The translations under genes were made by a program, and so were the position numbers. 64,000 nt of DNA, taken from Shewanella sp. Choline-02u-19 (GTDB taxonomy: Bacteria > Pseudomonadota > Gammaproteobacteria > Enterobacterales > Shewanellaceae). Shown piece after piece: positions 1-10,500 of the stretch. The notes beneath the pieces were generated by a model. It did no database searches and had not been told where the DNA came from. It saw only the letters and a program-made list of their open reading frames with translations. The stretch lies in assembly GCF_002836205.1 (NCBI RefSeq), contig NZ_PJBE01000013.1, forward strand, positions 434,001 through 498,000, in the 5' to 3' direction. The first letter of the stretch is position 1. Each line of letters begins with the position of its first letter.

Positions 1-2
1 CG

Positions 3-674
3 GGCCAGAAAGGCACCGGGCTTTGGACGGCGGTTAGTAGCCTACAAATAGGCTGCCCAGCGCCAACAATCGCAGAAGCGGTTTACGCCCGCGCGGTGAG
101 CACTCAAAAAACACAGCGCGTTGCACTGAGTAAAATACTTGCAGGGCCGAGCAAGACACAGTTACAAGCGGTTGATAAGCAGACCTTCATCGACCAACTT
201 GAAAGTGCACTCTACTGCGCCAAAATATCGAGTTATGCGCAAGGTTTCCAACTGATGACGATGATGGCAAAAGAGCAAAATTGGACGTTAGATTTTGCTG
301 CCATCGCTAAGATTTGGCGTGCCGGTTGTATTATTCGAGCGACCTTCTTACAGTCAATCACTAAAGCCTATGAGCAAGAATCTGATCTTGAAAACTTACT
401 GATGGCAGATGTGTTTGCTGAGGCTCTTTCGCGTAAGCAAGGCGAATGGCGCATTGCAGTATCTCACGCGGTATTAAGTGGTATTCCAACGCCTTGCATA
501 AGTTCTGCATTGGGTTATTACGATAGCTATCGCTGTGCGACCCTGCCGGCGAGTCTGCTTCAAGGTCAACGCGATTTTTTCGGTGCACACACCTTTGAGC
601 GTACCGATAAACCCGTCGGTGAGAAATATCATCTTAACTGGAGCAGTGAAGAGCGGACATTGAGCAAGCTTTAA
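3..674 (+). CDS. gnd: 6-phosphogluconate dehydrogenase, decarboxylating (C-terminal part)
   Basis: Cytosolic enzyme of the oxidative pentose phosphate pathway: it oxidises and decarboxylates 6-phosphogluconate to ribulose 5-phosphate with NADP+. The frame is open from base 3, so the gene is cut by the window edge and only about 223 C-terminal residues are present. They begin with GQKGTGLWT, the helix-start motif of the 6PGDH C-terminal domain. The all-helical substrate domain follows, with IWRAGCIIRA and a DSYR segment near the end. The tail FERTDKPVGEKYHLNW matches the family's C-terminus. A GTG at base 96 is internal and is not a start. A strong hairpin terminator follows. The family call is secure; the N-terminal NADP-binding half lies outside the window. 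Confidence 0.95.
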   Translation, partial: GQKGTGLWTAVSSLQIGCPAPTIAEAVYARAVSTQKTQRVALSKILAGPSKTQLQAVDKQTFIDQLESALYCAKISSYAQGFQLMTMMAKEQNWTLDFAAIAKIWRAGCIIRATFLQSITKAYEQESDLENLLMADVFAEALSRKQGEWRIAVSHAVLSGIPTPCISSALGYYDSYRCATLPASLLQGQRDFFGAHTFERTDKPVGEKYHLNWSSEERTLSKL

Positions 675-744
675 GTCGCGACGATTAATCACTAGTGATA
701 GGTGCCGTCAAGGCTGTATTGCCCCTTAACAACGTGTCTATATA

Positions 745-783
745 AACACATAAACGCCGCAGATAGAGCGGCGTTTATGTGTT
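745..783. terminator. Bidirectional hairpin terminator
   Basis: A 16-bp perfect inverted repeat (745-760 and 768-783) with a 7-nt loop carries A- and T-rich outer arms. It lies between the convergent gnd (+) and tail-collar (-) genes and can serve both. Confidence 0.85.
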
Positions 784-791
784 GGAAGCGC

Positions 792-1442
792 TTAGTTGCG
801 ACTGGGGTAAATACCCGTTATCGACATAATGTACTGAAGCCCTAAGGTGGGCTGCCAAACCGGGAATGGCACACTGCTGCCATTATTCTCGACGGTAACA
901 GTTCCACCTGTTATACCTGCTCCAGAGCCTGTGATCTGTACGTCAACCTCAACGGCATCACTCGCCATTCGGGTGGTTTTTGTGCCAGCATAACTATCGG
1001 TAGCAGGCCTAGACCCGTTTTGAGGCGTCGCCCAGTAGGCGCCTTCTGCATCATCTTGGCTGCCCTTGCCATTTGCGGCATTGACAGTGGTAGTTGCCGT
1101 AGCGGAGAGCTTTGATCCTGGTGAGGTTTGAGGATTAAACGATGCGCTATGGTTGTGGGTAGGCATATGCTGTAGGTCGAGCGCAATGGTGTCGCGGCCT
1201 AGTTTGTCACCTAAATTAACCGTTACTTGTGCGCCTGGTCCTCGTCCCGTACCCACAGGGGCTCGGCCACGAAGATCCGGAATGCCAAATGTGGTGCGGG
1301 CATCGCCACCATAGGTGTTACTCAGTACTGAGAATATCGCTTGGTTATCGGAAATGGACAGCATTTGTCCATTACATCCAACCCAGCCCCTTGGGACAAA
1401 ATTGCCAGCGAAGATCATACTGGTGCCTAACATGATTTCCAT
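792..1442 (-). CDS. Tail-collar domain protein (microcystin-dependent-protein type)
   Basis: A 216-residue protein of the phage tail collar / Mdp family. The N-terminus has the usual pattern: a GTSMIFAGNFVPRGW strand, then CNGQMLSISDNQAIFSVL, YGGD and FGIPDLRGRAPVG. A THNHSASF segment follows, then a low-complexity Thr/Ser/Gly-rich middle and a VPFPVWQPTLGLQYI ending typical of these proteins. I chose the ATG at 1442 because AAGGA lies 6 nt upstream; the frame stays open further up but would run toward the oxygenase gene. There are no other phage genes nearby, so this is a chromosomal Mdp-like protein rather than a prophage remnant. It lies 23 nt after the oxygenase gene, probably in one transcript. 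The role of the family is poorly known, and export or surface location is inference. Confidence 0.85.
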   Translation of the reverse strand: MEIMLGTSMIFAGNFVPRGWVGCNGQMLSISDNQAIFSVLSNTYGGDARTTFGIPDLRGRAPVGTGRGPGAQVTVNLGDKLGRDTIALDLQHMPTHNHSASFNPQTSPGSKLSATATTTVNAANGKGSQDDAEGAYWATPQNGSRPATDSYAGTKTTRMASDAVEVDVQITGSGAGITGGTVTVENNGSSVPFPVWQPTLGLQYIMSITGIYPSRN

Positions 1443-1465
1443 AAACGTTCCTTGTTTAAAAGTGC

Positions 1466-2017
1466 CTAAGGCACTGTGGGGGAGATTGTCTTTGACCCAT
1501 CGAGTTGACGTTGCAACCAAGGAGACATCAAACAATCGATAACTAAATTAATGCGTGGTTCTGAACCTCTGTGGTCGACCCAATGAGGTCTATTCGTATC
1601 GAGGTACCACAATTCATTGGTGCGCATGGGGACTAACTCCCCCTCTAACCAAAACTCTACTCCCAGTTGTCCGCTAATCGGCACATGTAATCGTGCAGCA
1701 CCAAATTGAGCACCTAACTCAGAGTCACAATGAGGCAAAATACTGCTGTTAGGCGCTAATTTCATCAGTCGAACGCTTCGAATAGGCGCTGTAATAGCGT
1801 TAAGAAGCGCTAAGACATTGGGACTATTTTTTAAAGCTGGCAAGTTGACCCAGTTTTCGTTATCAGCCTCGATCGAAAAGTTTTGCAACAATGGGTGTGC
1901 TTGCTGATGTTGCTGTTGGCACCGCAGAGCGATGGCCTGCCATTGGCCTTGATATTGCCTTTTATTAACATGACAGTGCCAATGCTCATGGGTTATGCGG
2001 GCAATATCTGTTGCCAA
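1466..2017 (-). CDS. Aspartyl/asparaginyl beta-hydroxylase-like 2-oxoglutarate oxygenase
   Basis: Non-haem iron, 2-oxoglutarate-dependent oxygenase of the Asp_Arg_Hydrox family. The metal and cosubstrate region is visible: VRLMKLAPNSSILPHCD with the first His, then RLHVPI, LWYLDTNRPHWVDHRG with the second His, and RINLVID with the cosubstrate Arg. The coordinates use a TTG at 2015-2017, which has only a weak ribosome site. Coding-like sequence continues upstream in frame to about 2086 and matches the normal domain start (LPFKRLFLESFPNG), but that stretch has no ATG, GTG or TTG. A CTG at 2084-2086 is preceded by GGGGA, so the true start may be there. It shares a transcript with the collar gene and is divergent from the methyltransferase gene. 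Substrate unknown. Confidence 0.8.
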   Translation of the reverse strand: MATDIARITHEHWHCHVNKRQYQGQWQAIALRCQQQHQQAHPLLQNFSIEADNENWVNLPALKNSPNVLALLNAITAPIRSVRLMKLAPNSSILPHCDSELGAQFGAARLHVPISGQLGVEFWLEGELVPMRTNELWYLDTNRPHWVDHRGSEPRINLVIDCLMSPWLQRQLDGSKTISPTVP

Positions 2018-2251
2018 CCCATTTGGAAAACTTTCTAGGAACAGTCGCTTAAAGGGCAGGCTCGTTTGAACTTTATAATAATTCAGTTTGATTCCCCGCT
2101 GGCTAATGATGAATTCTTAGACGATAATGTTGTCAGTTCGTTAAATTTGGCACTAAAAATCGTTTTATACAAGGTCGTTTAAATTTCGCTTGCTGTTTAA
2201 GCCGTGAAGCAATTTAAAAATGGATCTTCAAGTCAAGGATGACAATCAAAG

Positions 2252-3529
2252 ATGATGGAAAAAGATACACGGCAGAATGGTGAGTTGATATTGGCTCAAA
2301 GTGGACCTGCTACGTTATTGAGTCCAATGGACTCCATGGCTGAACTCAATCGTTTACTGCGTGAGCAGCTCGCTCAAGATGATGCCTCCCCGACACCGTC
2401 TTCGGTTGTCGTTACGGAGCCCAGCCAAACCACGGTATCTGTAAGCGATTGCGCGACAGAGGTCGTCACTTCAATGTTGTTGGCCAATGACGATAAAAAA
2501 GTGCAAATCCAGCTTCAGCAACTGTTTGAAAAATTATTAGTCATATATCAACAAGCCAATATAAGCATCGCCGATCGCAAACGACAGTATATTGCAGCCC
2601 ACGGTTTGGTCATGGCGCCGGATCAATGTGTCACCACCCAAACTGATACTCACCGAGTGCAGGCATTTATTCGCGGTATTGATGCTGCATTGACCAAACT
2701 GGATCGAGAACAACCAGAAGGTTCATTGCGGTTGTTGTACCCTGCGTGTGGTCCATTTGCACCATTACTGCTGCCATTGTTAACTTACTATCGAGTTAAC
2801 GAGCGTTTTGGGCGGCAGCGATTGCAGGTTACCCTTATCGATATGCAACCTGGGGCTGTGGCTAGCTTACAAACTTTGGTGCAAGAACTGCAAATTGAGT
2901 CATTTATCGAGTCCATATTGTGTATGGATGGATGTGATTATTACAGTGAACGACCTTTTGACCTGCTCGTGGTAGAGGCTATGCAACACGGCTTTAGCCG
3001 AGAAGGTCACTTGCCACTCGTTCAACACCTTGTCTCGCAATTATCTCCTCATGGTTTGATGATCCCTGCGAGGGTGTTGATCACAGCGCAGTTGGCTGTG
3101 GGGCAATATGAGTTCATCGAGCGCTGGCGTAATCGCAGTGCTAATGAACTGCCTTTGTCGGTGGAGCGGATTGAGCTGGGGGAGATCTTGAGTCTCACTA
3201 AAGAGAGTGTCTCACAGCTGCAAACCTTGAATTTGGGCGTTGATTCGTCGCTAGTGACTTGTAACCAAGTGACCATTCCCATAATCGCCGCGGATCTTGG
3301 CCCGCAACTGCTGCTTGTGTGTACCCAAGTATTTACCTTTGGTTTAGACAAAGTTGATGAATATCAATCTGGGATCACCCATCCACTGCCAGACTCTCAG
3401 GTCTGCATTAACTTTACGCCCAGCGACCCCAAGGCGGGAGATTTACTTTTAGAAAGCGGTGATCAGATTAAGTTTTACTACCGTTTAAATGGCTTACCTG
3501 GCTTTCTTGCAACAAAAGGTAATGCTTAG
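2252..3529 (+). CDS. PRMT-like SAM-dependent methyltransferase
   Basis: A 425-residue cytosolic protein with a class I methyltransferase core in its middle. LLYPACGPFAPLLLPLL (about residue 167) is in the position of the SAM-binding glycine loop. VTLIDMQPGAVASL supplies the acidic residue after strand 2, and MDGCDY follows. The segment LLVVEAMQHGFSREGHLP, followed by LSPHGLMIPARV, resembles the double-E loop region and the PGG(L/M)xxPSR strand of protein arginine methyltransferases. The N-terminal 120 residues are Ser/Thr/Gln-rich and not recognised. Two ATGs (2252 and 2255) are possible, with AAGGAT upstream. The next gene begins 2 nt after its stop, so the two are probably co-translated. 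The methyltransferase fold is likely; the arginine-methylation role is inference. Confidence 0.65.
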   Translation: MMEKDTRQNGELILAQSGPATLLSPMDSMAELNRLLREQLAQDDASPTPSSVVVTEPSQTTVSVSDCATEVVTSMLLANDDKKVQIQLQQLFEKLLVIYQQANISIADRKRQYIAAHGLVMAPDQCVTTQTDTHRVQAFIRGIDAALTKLDREQPEGSLRLLYPACGPFAPLLLPLLTYYRVNERFGRQRLQVTLIDMQPGAVASLQTLVQELQIESFIESILCMDGCDYYSERPFDLLVVEAMQHGFSREGHLPLVQHLVSQLSPHGLMIPARVLITAQLAVGQYEFIERWRNRSANELPLSVERIELGEILSLTKESVSQLQTLNLGVDSSLVTCNQVTIPIIAADLGPQLLLVCTQVFTFGLDKVDEYQSGITHPLPDSQVCINFTPSDPKAGDLLLESGDQIKFYYRLNGLPGFLATKGNA

Positions 3530-3531
3530 CA

Positions 3532-4464
3532 ATGACTATCTCTCCTCGCTATCGTATCGCCTTGTTTGCTTCAAGTTGCGCCAGTCTTCCCTTGATAGAA
3601 CAATTACATCAGCTAGAAATGTTAGTCGGTGTTGTGGTGTCTAATCGTGAGGACGGCGATGCCCAGCAGTTATTGGCCACATTAAGTGAGGCCAATATTC
3701 AGACGCTCGCCTACGTACAGGGCTCAAATCCCACAGTGGCAAAGTCAATACAGAGCTGGCAAGCCAATATAGGTCTCATTTTTTCATTTCCCCACAGACT
3801 GCCTCCATCAATAATAGCACTGTTTTCAGGGGCATTATTTAATGTTCATGCGTCCTTGTTGCCTGATTATCGGGGATCGGCCCCCCTATTTTGGCAACTA
3901 AAAAATCAGCAAACTAACAGTGGTATAAGCATCATTAAGGTGGAGGAAAAGTTAGATGAGGGGCCGATTGTTTGGCAACAGCCGCTAGTGATAACCCCTT
4001 TAGATACCTTAAACAGTTTGACCAGCCGGGTGATGTCGATAGTGCCAAGTGTGGTGGTTAGCTTTTTACAGCAACTGGCCAACGGCGCAATTGATGCAAG
4101 GTTGCAGCAGGGGCGGGGTTGCCACGCGCCGCGGCCTCAGACTGAAGATGTGCAGGTCAATTGGGCGACTATGAGCAGTGCACAAATATGTGCGTTAGCT
4201 AGAGCTTGTAATCCCACGTATGGCGGGGCGCTTTTATGTTTTAACGGTGTCACGGTAGGGCTATATCAAGCCACTGAGATTGCATTGCCGACGTTCGGTG
4301 TCAATGCCGGAACGGTAGTGTATGTCGGTGAACCTCATGGGTTAGTTATCGCCACATTCGATGGGGCTATTCGGTTAGATGTAATGAATTTGAAAGAGGG
4401 AGTGTTTAGCGGGCTAAATTTTGCTGAGCACTTTTGCTTTGATGCTGGGATGAGTTTTGATTGA
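3532..4464 (+). CDS. Formyltransferase of the methionyl-tRNA formyltransferase family
   Basis: A 310-residue protein with the formyltransferase fold and its catalytic triad: Asn104 and His106 in FNVHASLLPDYRGSAP, and Asp142 in LDEGPIVW. These correspond to the N-H-D triad of Fmt and of the ArnA formyltransferase domain, so transfer from 10-formyltetrahydrofolate is expected. A shorter, diverged Fmt-type C-terminal domain follows (about 205-300, starting near VNWATMSSAQI). It is unlikely to be the housekeeping fmt, which normally sits beside def. The position 2 nt after a methyltransferase gene and opposite an oxygenase gene suggests a tailoring role on an amino sugar or a protein amine. That is inference; the substrate cannot be read from the sequence. 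Confidence 0.75.
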   Translation: MTISPRYRIALFASSCASLPLIEQLHQLEMLVGVVVSNREDGDAQQLLATLSEANIQTLAYVQGSNPTVAKSIQSWQANIGLIFSFPHRLPPSIIALFSGALFNVHASLLPDYRGSAPLFWQLKNQQTNSGISIIKVEEKLDEGPIVWQQPLVITPLDTLNSLTSRVMSIVPSVVVSFLQQLANGAIDARLQQGRGCHAPRPQTEDVQVNWATMSSAQICALARACNPTYGGALLCFNGVTVGLYQATEIALPTFGVNAGTVVYVGEPHGLVIATFDGAIRLDVMNLKEGVFSGLNFAEHFCFDAGMSFD

Positions 4465-4542
4465 ACTAATGTAAAAATAAATGGATTTAAACGGGTTCAA
4501 ATTGCTCAACGGAATGTAACTCTATTTTCAACGGAATGAATT

Positions 4543-7500
4543 ATGAAACTTATTATTGCTCACTGCGCGTTATTATTATCGTTAATGTTAATGACACAGG
4601 CTCATGCAGTAACGGAGGCTATCAGTTTTGATGGTGGTGATTATGTCGAAATGACTGGTATTGTTCCGGAGTTAACAGAGGTAACGAGTTTATCGATAGT
4701 GACTTGGGTTAAGTTTGATAATGTCAGCCAATCACAGTGTTTCTTCTCTAGTTCGGATGCCGGTTTGGAGTTGTGTGTCGATTTTAACGGTGAAGATGAT
4801 TTAGCCAATGCGATCGTAGTTTCTGAACCAGGAGTTCTCAGTAAGAGCCCTGCTCTAAGCTGGGCAGTAGGAACTTGGTACCAATTTGCGATAACTTTCG
4901 AAGTAGCTGGAAACGGAGATTTTAAAATCTATCGTAACGGAGGATTATTAAGTGATGACGGCCAGTATTCTCGAGCGACGTTCATAGACATTTTAGCGAG
5001 TGAAATTGTACATCTTGGTAAGCCGTCAAGCTATAGCGTTACAGCGGGGTATTCTAGTTTTTCCGGTGATATTGATGACTTCCAAATATACAACACCACT
5101 TTATCAGCTGCGGATATTAGCTCGCTCTATAATGGCGCTAATCCACAAGAAATTGCTGCAGATACCGCAGGGTTAATTTCCTATTGGAAAATGAATGATG
5201 TCGTTGCTCCTTTGGTTGATAGCGATGATACGGGGGGGCATGGCGGCACATTTCCTGGTGGTAGTAGCAATCCAACTCTGTCTCAAACCGGTATAGTCTC
5301 TGCTGTGGTGAGTAATACCCCTCCTACCATTTCTCTTGCAAGCTCAACGCTGAGTTACACTGAAAATGACTCTGTAACCCAAATCGATCCTGCGGCCACA
5401 GTGTTAGACAGTGACGGTGACGCGGATTGGGATGGCGGTACGCTCAAAATACAGCTTACCGCTGAGTCAGCAGATGAGTTTAGTGTGAGTGATTTAGATG
5501 GCGATGGCAGCGTAATAACCATTAATGACTATGACATACTGGGTAATGGTACAAACATTGGTAGTTTGAGTGTGTCTGGAGGGGTCGTGAATAATGGCGC
5601 CGCTTTGACCATCACCTTCAACAGTAATGCTACCAACACACTGGTACAGGAAGTACTGCAATCACTGCATTACCGTAATGTTTCTGATAATCCGAGTACC
5701 AATAATCGGACTATTACGGTAACCGCCACCGATACCAATGCTGGCACCGCAAGTGCTACCCGCACTATTAGCGTCTCAGCACAAAATGATGACCCGCTGC
5801 AAACAGGTTCTTTACCGACTGATCTTAGCGTGACAGAGGATGTGCCCAGTAATCTGGATTTAAGCGCTGTGAATGTAAGCGATGCCGATGGCACTAGTCT
5901 GACGTTAATTTTTACTACAGACGCTGGCACTCTATTAGTGGCCGATGGGGCTGCAGGCAGTGTTACTGAAACCGGCAGTGGTACAAATATCATAACGTTA
6001 ACCGGTACGCCGACCAACGTTAATACTTACCTCGATACAGCCAGCAACCTAAAGTATTTAGGGATATTGAATGCGGCAGGGAATGATGTTGCGGTATTAA
6101 CCCTCGAGGTAAACGATGGCGGTAATACTGGCAGCGGCGGTGGTGGCAATATCACTATTGGCAGCATTAATATAGACATCACTGCGGTAAACGATGCACC
6201 GACTCATATCAGCTTGACGGGCACTAGCATCAACCAAAGTGATACCGCTGCAGGTGCAGATATTGGCACCATCAATGCTGTCGACGTTGATGATGTCAGT
6301 TTTATTTACAGTTTGGTTGCTCAGGGAGTATCGGATTCGGGCAGTTGTGGTACGGGTAATGATGTCAATAACGTTTTGTTCCAAGTTACGGGTACGGCTC
6401 TTGAAACTGCAGCTGTTGTAGATTCAGGCAGTTATAAATTGTGCCTGCAAGTGAGTGATGCTCTTTCTACTTACCAAATCGCATTTTCTATTGATGTTAA
6501 TGATGATGGCGCACCAAGTCTCAGTATTACGGGGGCAAGTGGTAATATCAACGCCGCCTTCACTGCAAGTTTCACATTCAATGAGTCAGTCACAGGGTTT
6601 GACGCGGCAGATATCGCAGTGAGTAATGCTTCAGTGACGAACTTCTCTGGCAGTGGCGCAAGTTATAGTGCGCTCATTACGCCAACGGCCGCAGGCAGTG
6701 TCACAGTTGATGTGGCAGCTAATGCCGCTATCGATGGTGCCAGTAACGGCAATACCGCAGCGGTGCAATTAACCGCGACTTACGATGCCAGCAAGCCAAG
6801 TGTTTTGATTAGTGGCGCTTCAGGTAATATCAACGCCGCCTTTACCGCGACATTCGCTTTTAGTGAATCCGTCACCGGTTTTGATGCTGCAGATATTTCT
6901 GTTAGCAATGCAGGTGTATCAAACTTCAGTGGTTCGGGTGACAGTTATAGTGCGCTGATCACACCCACCGCAGCAGGCAGTGTCACAGTCGATGTGGCAG
7001 CCAATGCCGCTATCGATGGTGCCAGTAACGGCAATACCGCAGCGGTGCAATTAACCGCCACCTATGACGCCAGCAAGCCAAGCCTTACGATTACGGGGGC
7101 AAGCGGTAATATCAACGCCGCCTTTACCGCGACATTCGCTTTTAGTGAATCCGTCACCGGTTTTGATGCTGCAGATATTTCTGTTAGCAATGCAGGTGTT
7201 TCAAACTTCAGTGGTTCGGGTGACAGTTACAGTGCGCTTATCACACCCACCGCAGCAGGCAGTGTTACGGTCGATGTGGCTGCTAATGCCGCAATCGATT
7301 TAGCCAGTAACGGCAATACTGCAGCAGTGCAGTTAACCGCCACCTATGACGCCAGCAAGCCAAGCCTGACGATTGCGGGGGCAAGCGGTAATATCAACGC
7401 CGCCTTTACCGCAACATTCGCCTTTAGTGAATCAGTGACCGGTTTTGATGCAGCAGATATTTCTGTTAGCAATGCAGGTGTTTCAAACTTCAGTGGTTCG

Positions 7501-10500
7501 GGTAGCAGTTATAGTGCGCTTATCACACCCACCGCGGCAGGCAGTTTTACGGTTGATGTGGCTGCTAATATAGCCGTCGATTCTGCCAGTAATGGCAATA
7601 CTGCAGCAGTGCAGTTAACCGCCACCTATGACGCCAGTAAGCCAAGCCTGACGATTGCGGGGGCAAGCGGTAATATCAATGCCGCCTTTACCGCAACCTT
7701 TGCTTTTAGTGAGTCTGTCACTGGTTTTGATGCTGCAGATATTTCTGTTAGCAATGCAGGTGTATCAAACTTCAGTGGTTCGGGTGACAGTTACAGTGCG
7801 CTTATCACGCCTACCGCGGCAGGCAGTGTCACGGTCGATGTGGCTGCTAATGCCGCAATCGATTTAGCCAGTAACGGCAGTACTGCAGCAGTGCAGTTAA
7901 CTGCCACTTATGATGCCAGCAAGCCAAGCCTGACGATTGCGGGGGCAAGCGGTAATATCAATGCCGCCTTTACCGCGACATTCGCTTTTAGTGAATCAGT
8001 GACTGGTTTTGATACTGCAGATATTTCTGTTAGCAATGCAGGTGTATCAAACTTCAGTGGTTCGGGTGACAGTTATAGTGCGCTGATCACGCCCACCGCA
8101 GCAGGCAGTGTCACGGTCGATGTTGCAGCAGATGCCGCTATCGATGGTGCCAGTAACGGCAATACCGCAGCGGTGCAGTTAACCGCCACTTATGACGCCA
8201 GCAAGCCAAGCCTGACGATTGGGGGGGCAAGCGGTAATATCAACGCCGCCTTTACCGCAACATTCACCTTTAGTGAATCCGTCACTGGTTTTGATGCTGC
8301 AGATATTTCTGTTAGCAATGCAGGTGTTTCAAACTTCAGTGGTTCGGGTGACAGTTACAGTGCGCTTATCACGCCCACCGCAGCAGGCAGTATCATGGTC
8401 GATGTGGCAGCCAATGCCGCAATGGATTTAGCCAGTAACGGCAATACTGCAGCAGTGCAGTTAACTGCCACCTATGACGCCAGCAAGCCAAGCCTGACGA
8501 TTGCGGGGGCAAGCGGTAATATCAACGCCGCCTTTACCGCAACCTTTGCTTTTAGTGAATCCGTAACTGGTTTTGATGCTGCAGATATTTCTGTTAGTAA
8601 TGCAGGTGTATCAAACTTCAGTGGTTCGGGTGACAGTTACAGTGCGCTGATCACACCCACCGCAGCAGGCAGTGTCACGGTCGATGTGGCAGCCAATGCC
8701 GCAATGGATTTAGCCAGTAACGGCAATACCGCAGCGGTGCAATTAACCGCCACCTATGACGCCAGCAAGCCAAGCCTGACGATTGGGGGGGCAAGCGGTA
8801 ATATCAACGCCGCCTTTACCGCAACATTCACCTTTAGTGAATCCGTCACTGGTTTTGATGCTGCAGATATTTCTGTTAGCAATGCAGGTGTTTCAAACTT
8901 CAGTGGTTCGGGTGGCAGTTATAGTGCGCTTATCACGCCCACCGCAGCAGGCAGTGTCACGGTCGATGTGGCAGCCAATGCCGCAATGGATTTAGCCAGT
9001 AACGGCAATACTGCAGCAGTGCAGTTCACCGCCACCTATGATGCCAGTAAGCCGAGTGTTTTGATTAGTGGTACTTCAGGTAATATCAACGCAGAGTTTA
9101 CTGCGAGCTTCACTTTCAGTGAATCTGTCACTGGTTTTGATGCTGCTGATATTGCGCTGAGCAATGCAACAATTTCAAGCTTTACTGGAAGTGGTAAAAC
9201 GTATTCAGCGCTTATCACACCCACCGCAGCAGGCAGTGTCACGGTCGATGTTGCAGCAGATGCCGCTATCGATGGTGCCAGTAACGGCAATACCGCAGCG
9301 GTGCAATTCACCGCCACCTATGACGCCAGCCAGCCAAGCCTTACGATTGCGGGGGCAAGCGGTAATATCAACGCCGCCTTTACCGCAACATTCACCTTTA
9401 GTGAATCAGTGACCGGTTTTGATGCTGCTGATATTGCGCTGAGCAATGCAACAATTTCAAGCTTTACTGGAAGTGGTAAAACGTATTCAGCGCTTATCAC
9501 ACCCACTGCTGCAGGCAGTGTCACGGTCGATGTGGCAGCTAATGCCGCTATCGATGGTGCCAGTAATGGCAATACTGCAGCGGCGCAGTTCACCGCCACC
9601 TATGATGCCAGCCAGCCAAGCCTCACTATTAGTGGTGCTTCGGGTTATATCAACGCAGAGTTTACTGCGAGCTTCACTTTCAGTGAATCCGTGACCGGTT
9701 TTGATGCTACTGATATTGCGCTGAGCAATGCAACAGTTTCAAGCTTTACTGGAAGTGGTAAAACGTATTCGGCGCTGATCACACCAAGTGCGGCAGGCAG
9801 TGTCACGGTCGATGTCGCAGCAGATGCCGCTATCGATGGTGCCAGTAACGGCAATACCGCAGCGGTACAATTAACGGCAACGTATGATGCCAGTCAACCT
9901 AGTGTCACGATTAGTGGCGCTTCGGGTTATATCAATGCCGCCTTTACCGCAACTTTCACTTTCAGTGACTCGGTCACTGGTTTTGATGCTATCGATATCG
10001 CTGCCAGCAATGCTGGCGTGTCAAACTTCAGTGGTTCGGGTAAAGCTTATAGCGCGCTGATCACACCCACTGCAGCAGGCAGTGTCACAGTCGATGTGGC
10101 AGCTAATATAGCTGTCGATTCAGCCAGTAATGGCAATACCGCAGCTGTGCAGTTAACCGCCATCTATGATGCCAGCCAGCCAAGCCTCACTATTAGTGGT
10201 GCTTCGGGTTATATCAATGCGGCGTTTATCGCGACCTTTAGCTTTAGCGAGGACGTTGAAGATTTTGATATTACCGATATTGAACTTACCAATGCGACAT
10301 TATCTCAGTGGAGTGCTGAGCGATTAAACTTTACCGTTCTAGTGACTCCGATAGAGCAAGGTGAGGTGTCATTGCAAGTCAAAGAGAGTGTTGCAACAGA
10401 TAAGAGCGGCAGAACCAATTTAGCCTCAGATATTTTTAAAGTTAATTTTGATAGTGTTCAACCTGAAGTGACATTAGCAATACTTGAAATGGAGGTGCGT

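Noticed and set aside
96..674. A complete 192-residue protein starting at the GTG at base 96
   Set aside because: The frame is open and clearly 6PGDH-like from base 3, so the GTG is internal to a truncated gnd.
792..1442. Prophage remnant suggested by the tail-collar protein
   Set aside because: No integrase, capsid, tail or lysis genes and no attachment repeats lie around it. Mdp-type collar proteins also occur as ordinary chromosomal genes.
3532..4464. Housekeeping fmt (initiator tRNA formylation)
   Set aside because: The N-H-D triad fits, but def, the usual partner, is absent and the C-terminal domain is diverged; kept as a family member of unknown substrate.
7064..9694. Several plus-strand ORFs of 70-82 codons and minus-strand ORFs of 69-93 codons repeated through this region
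   Set aside because: They recur every 282 bases in other frames of the Ig-like repeats and are shadows of the main gene.
6514..10179. CRISPR-like array because of regular repeats
   Set aside because: Units are 282 bases with no unique spacers and are protein coding in one long frame.
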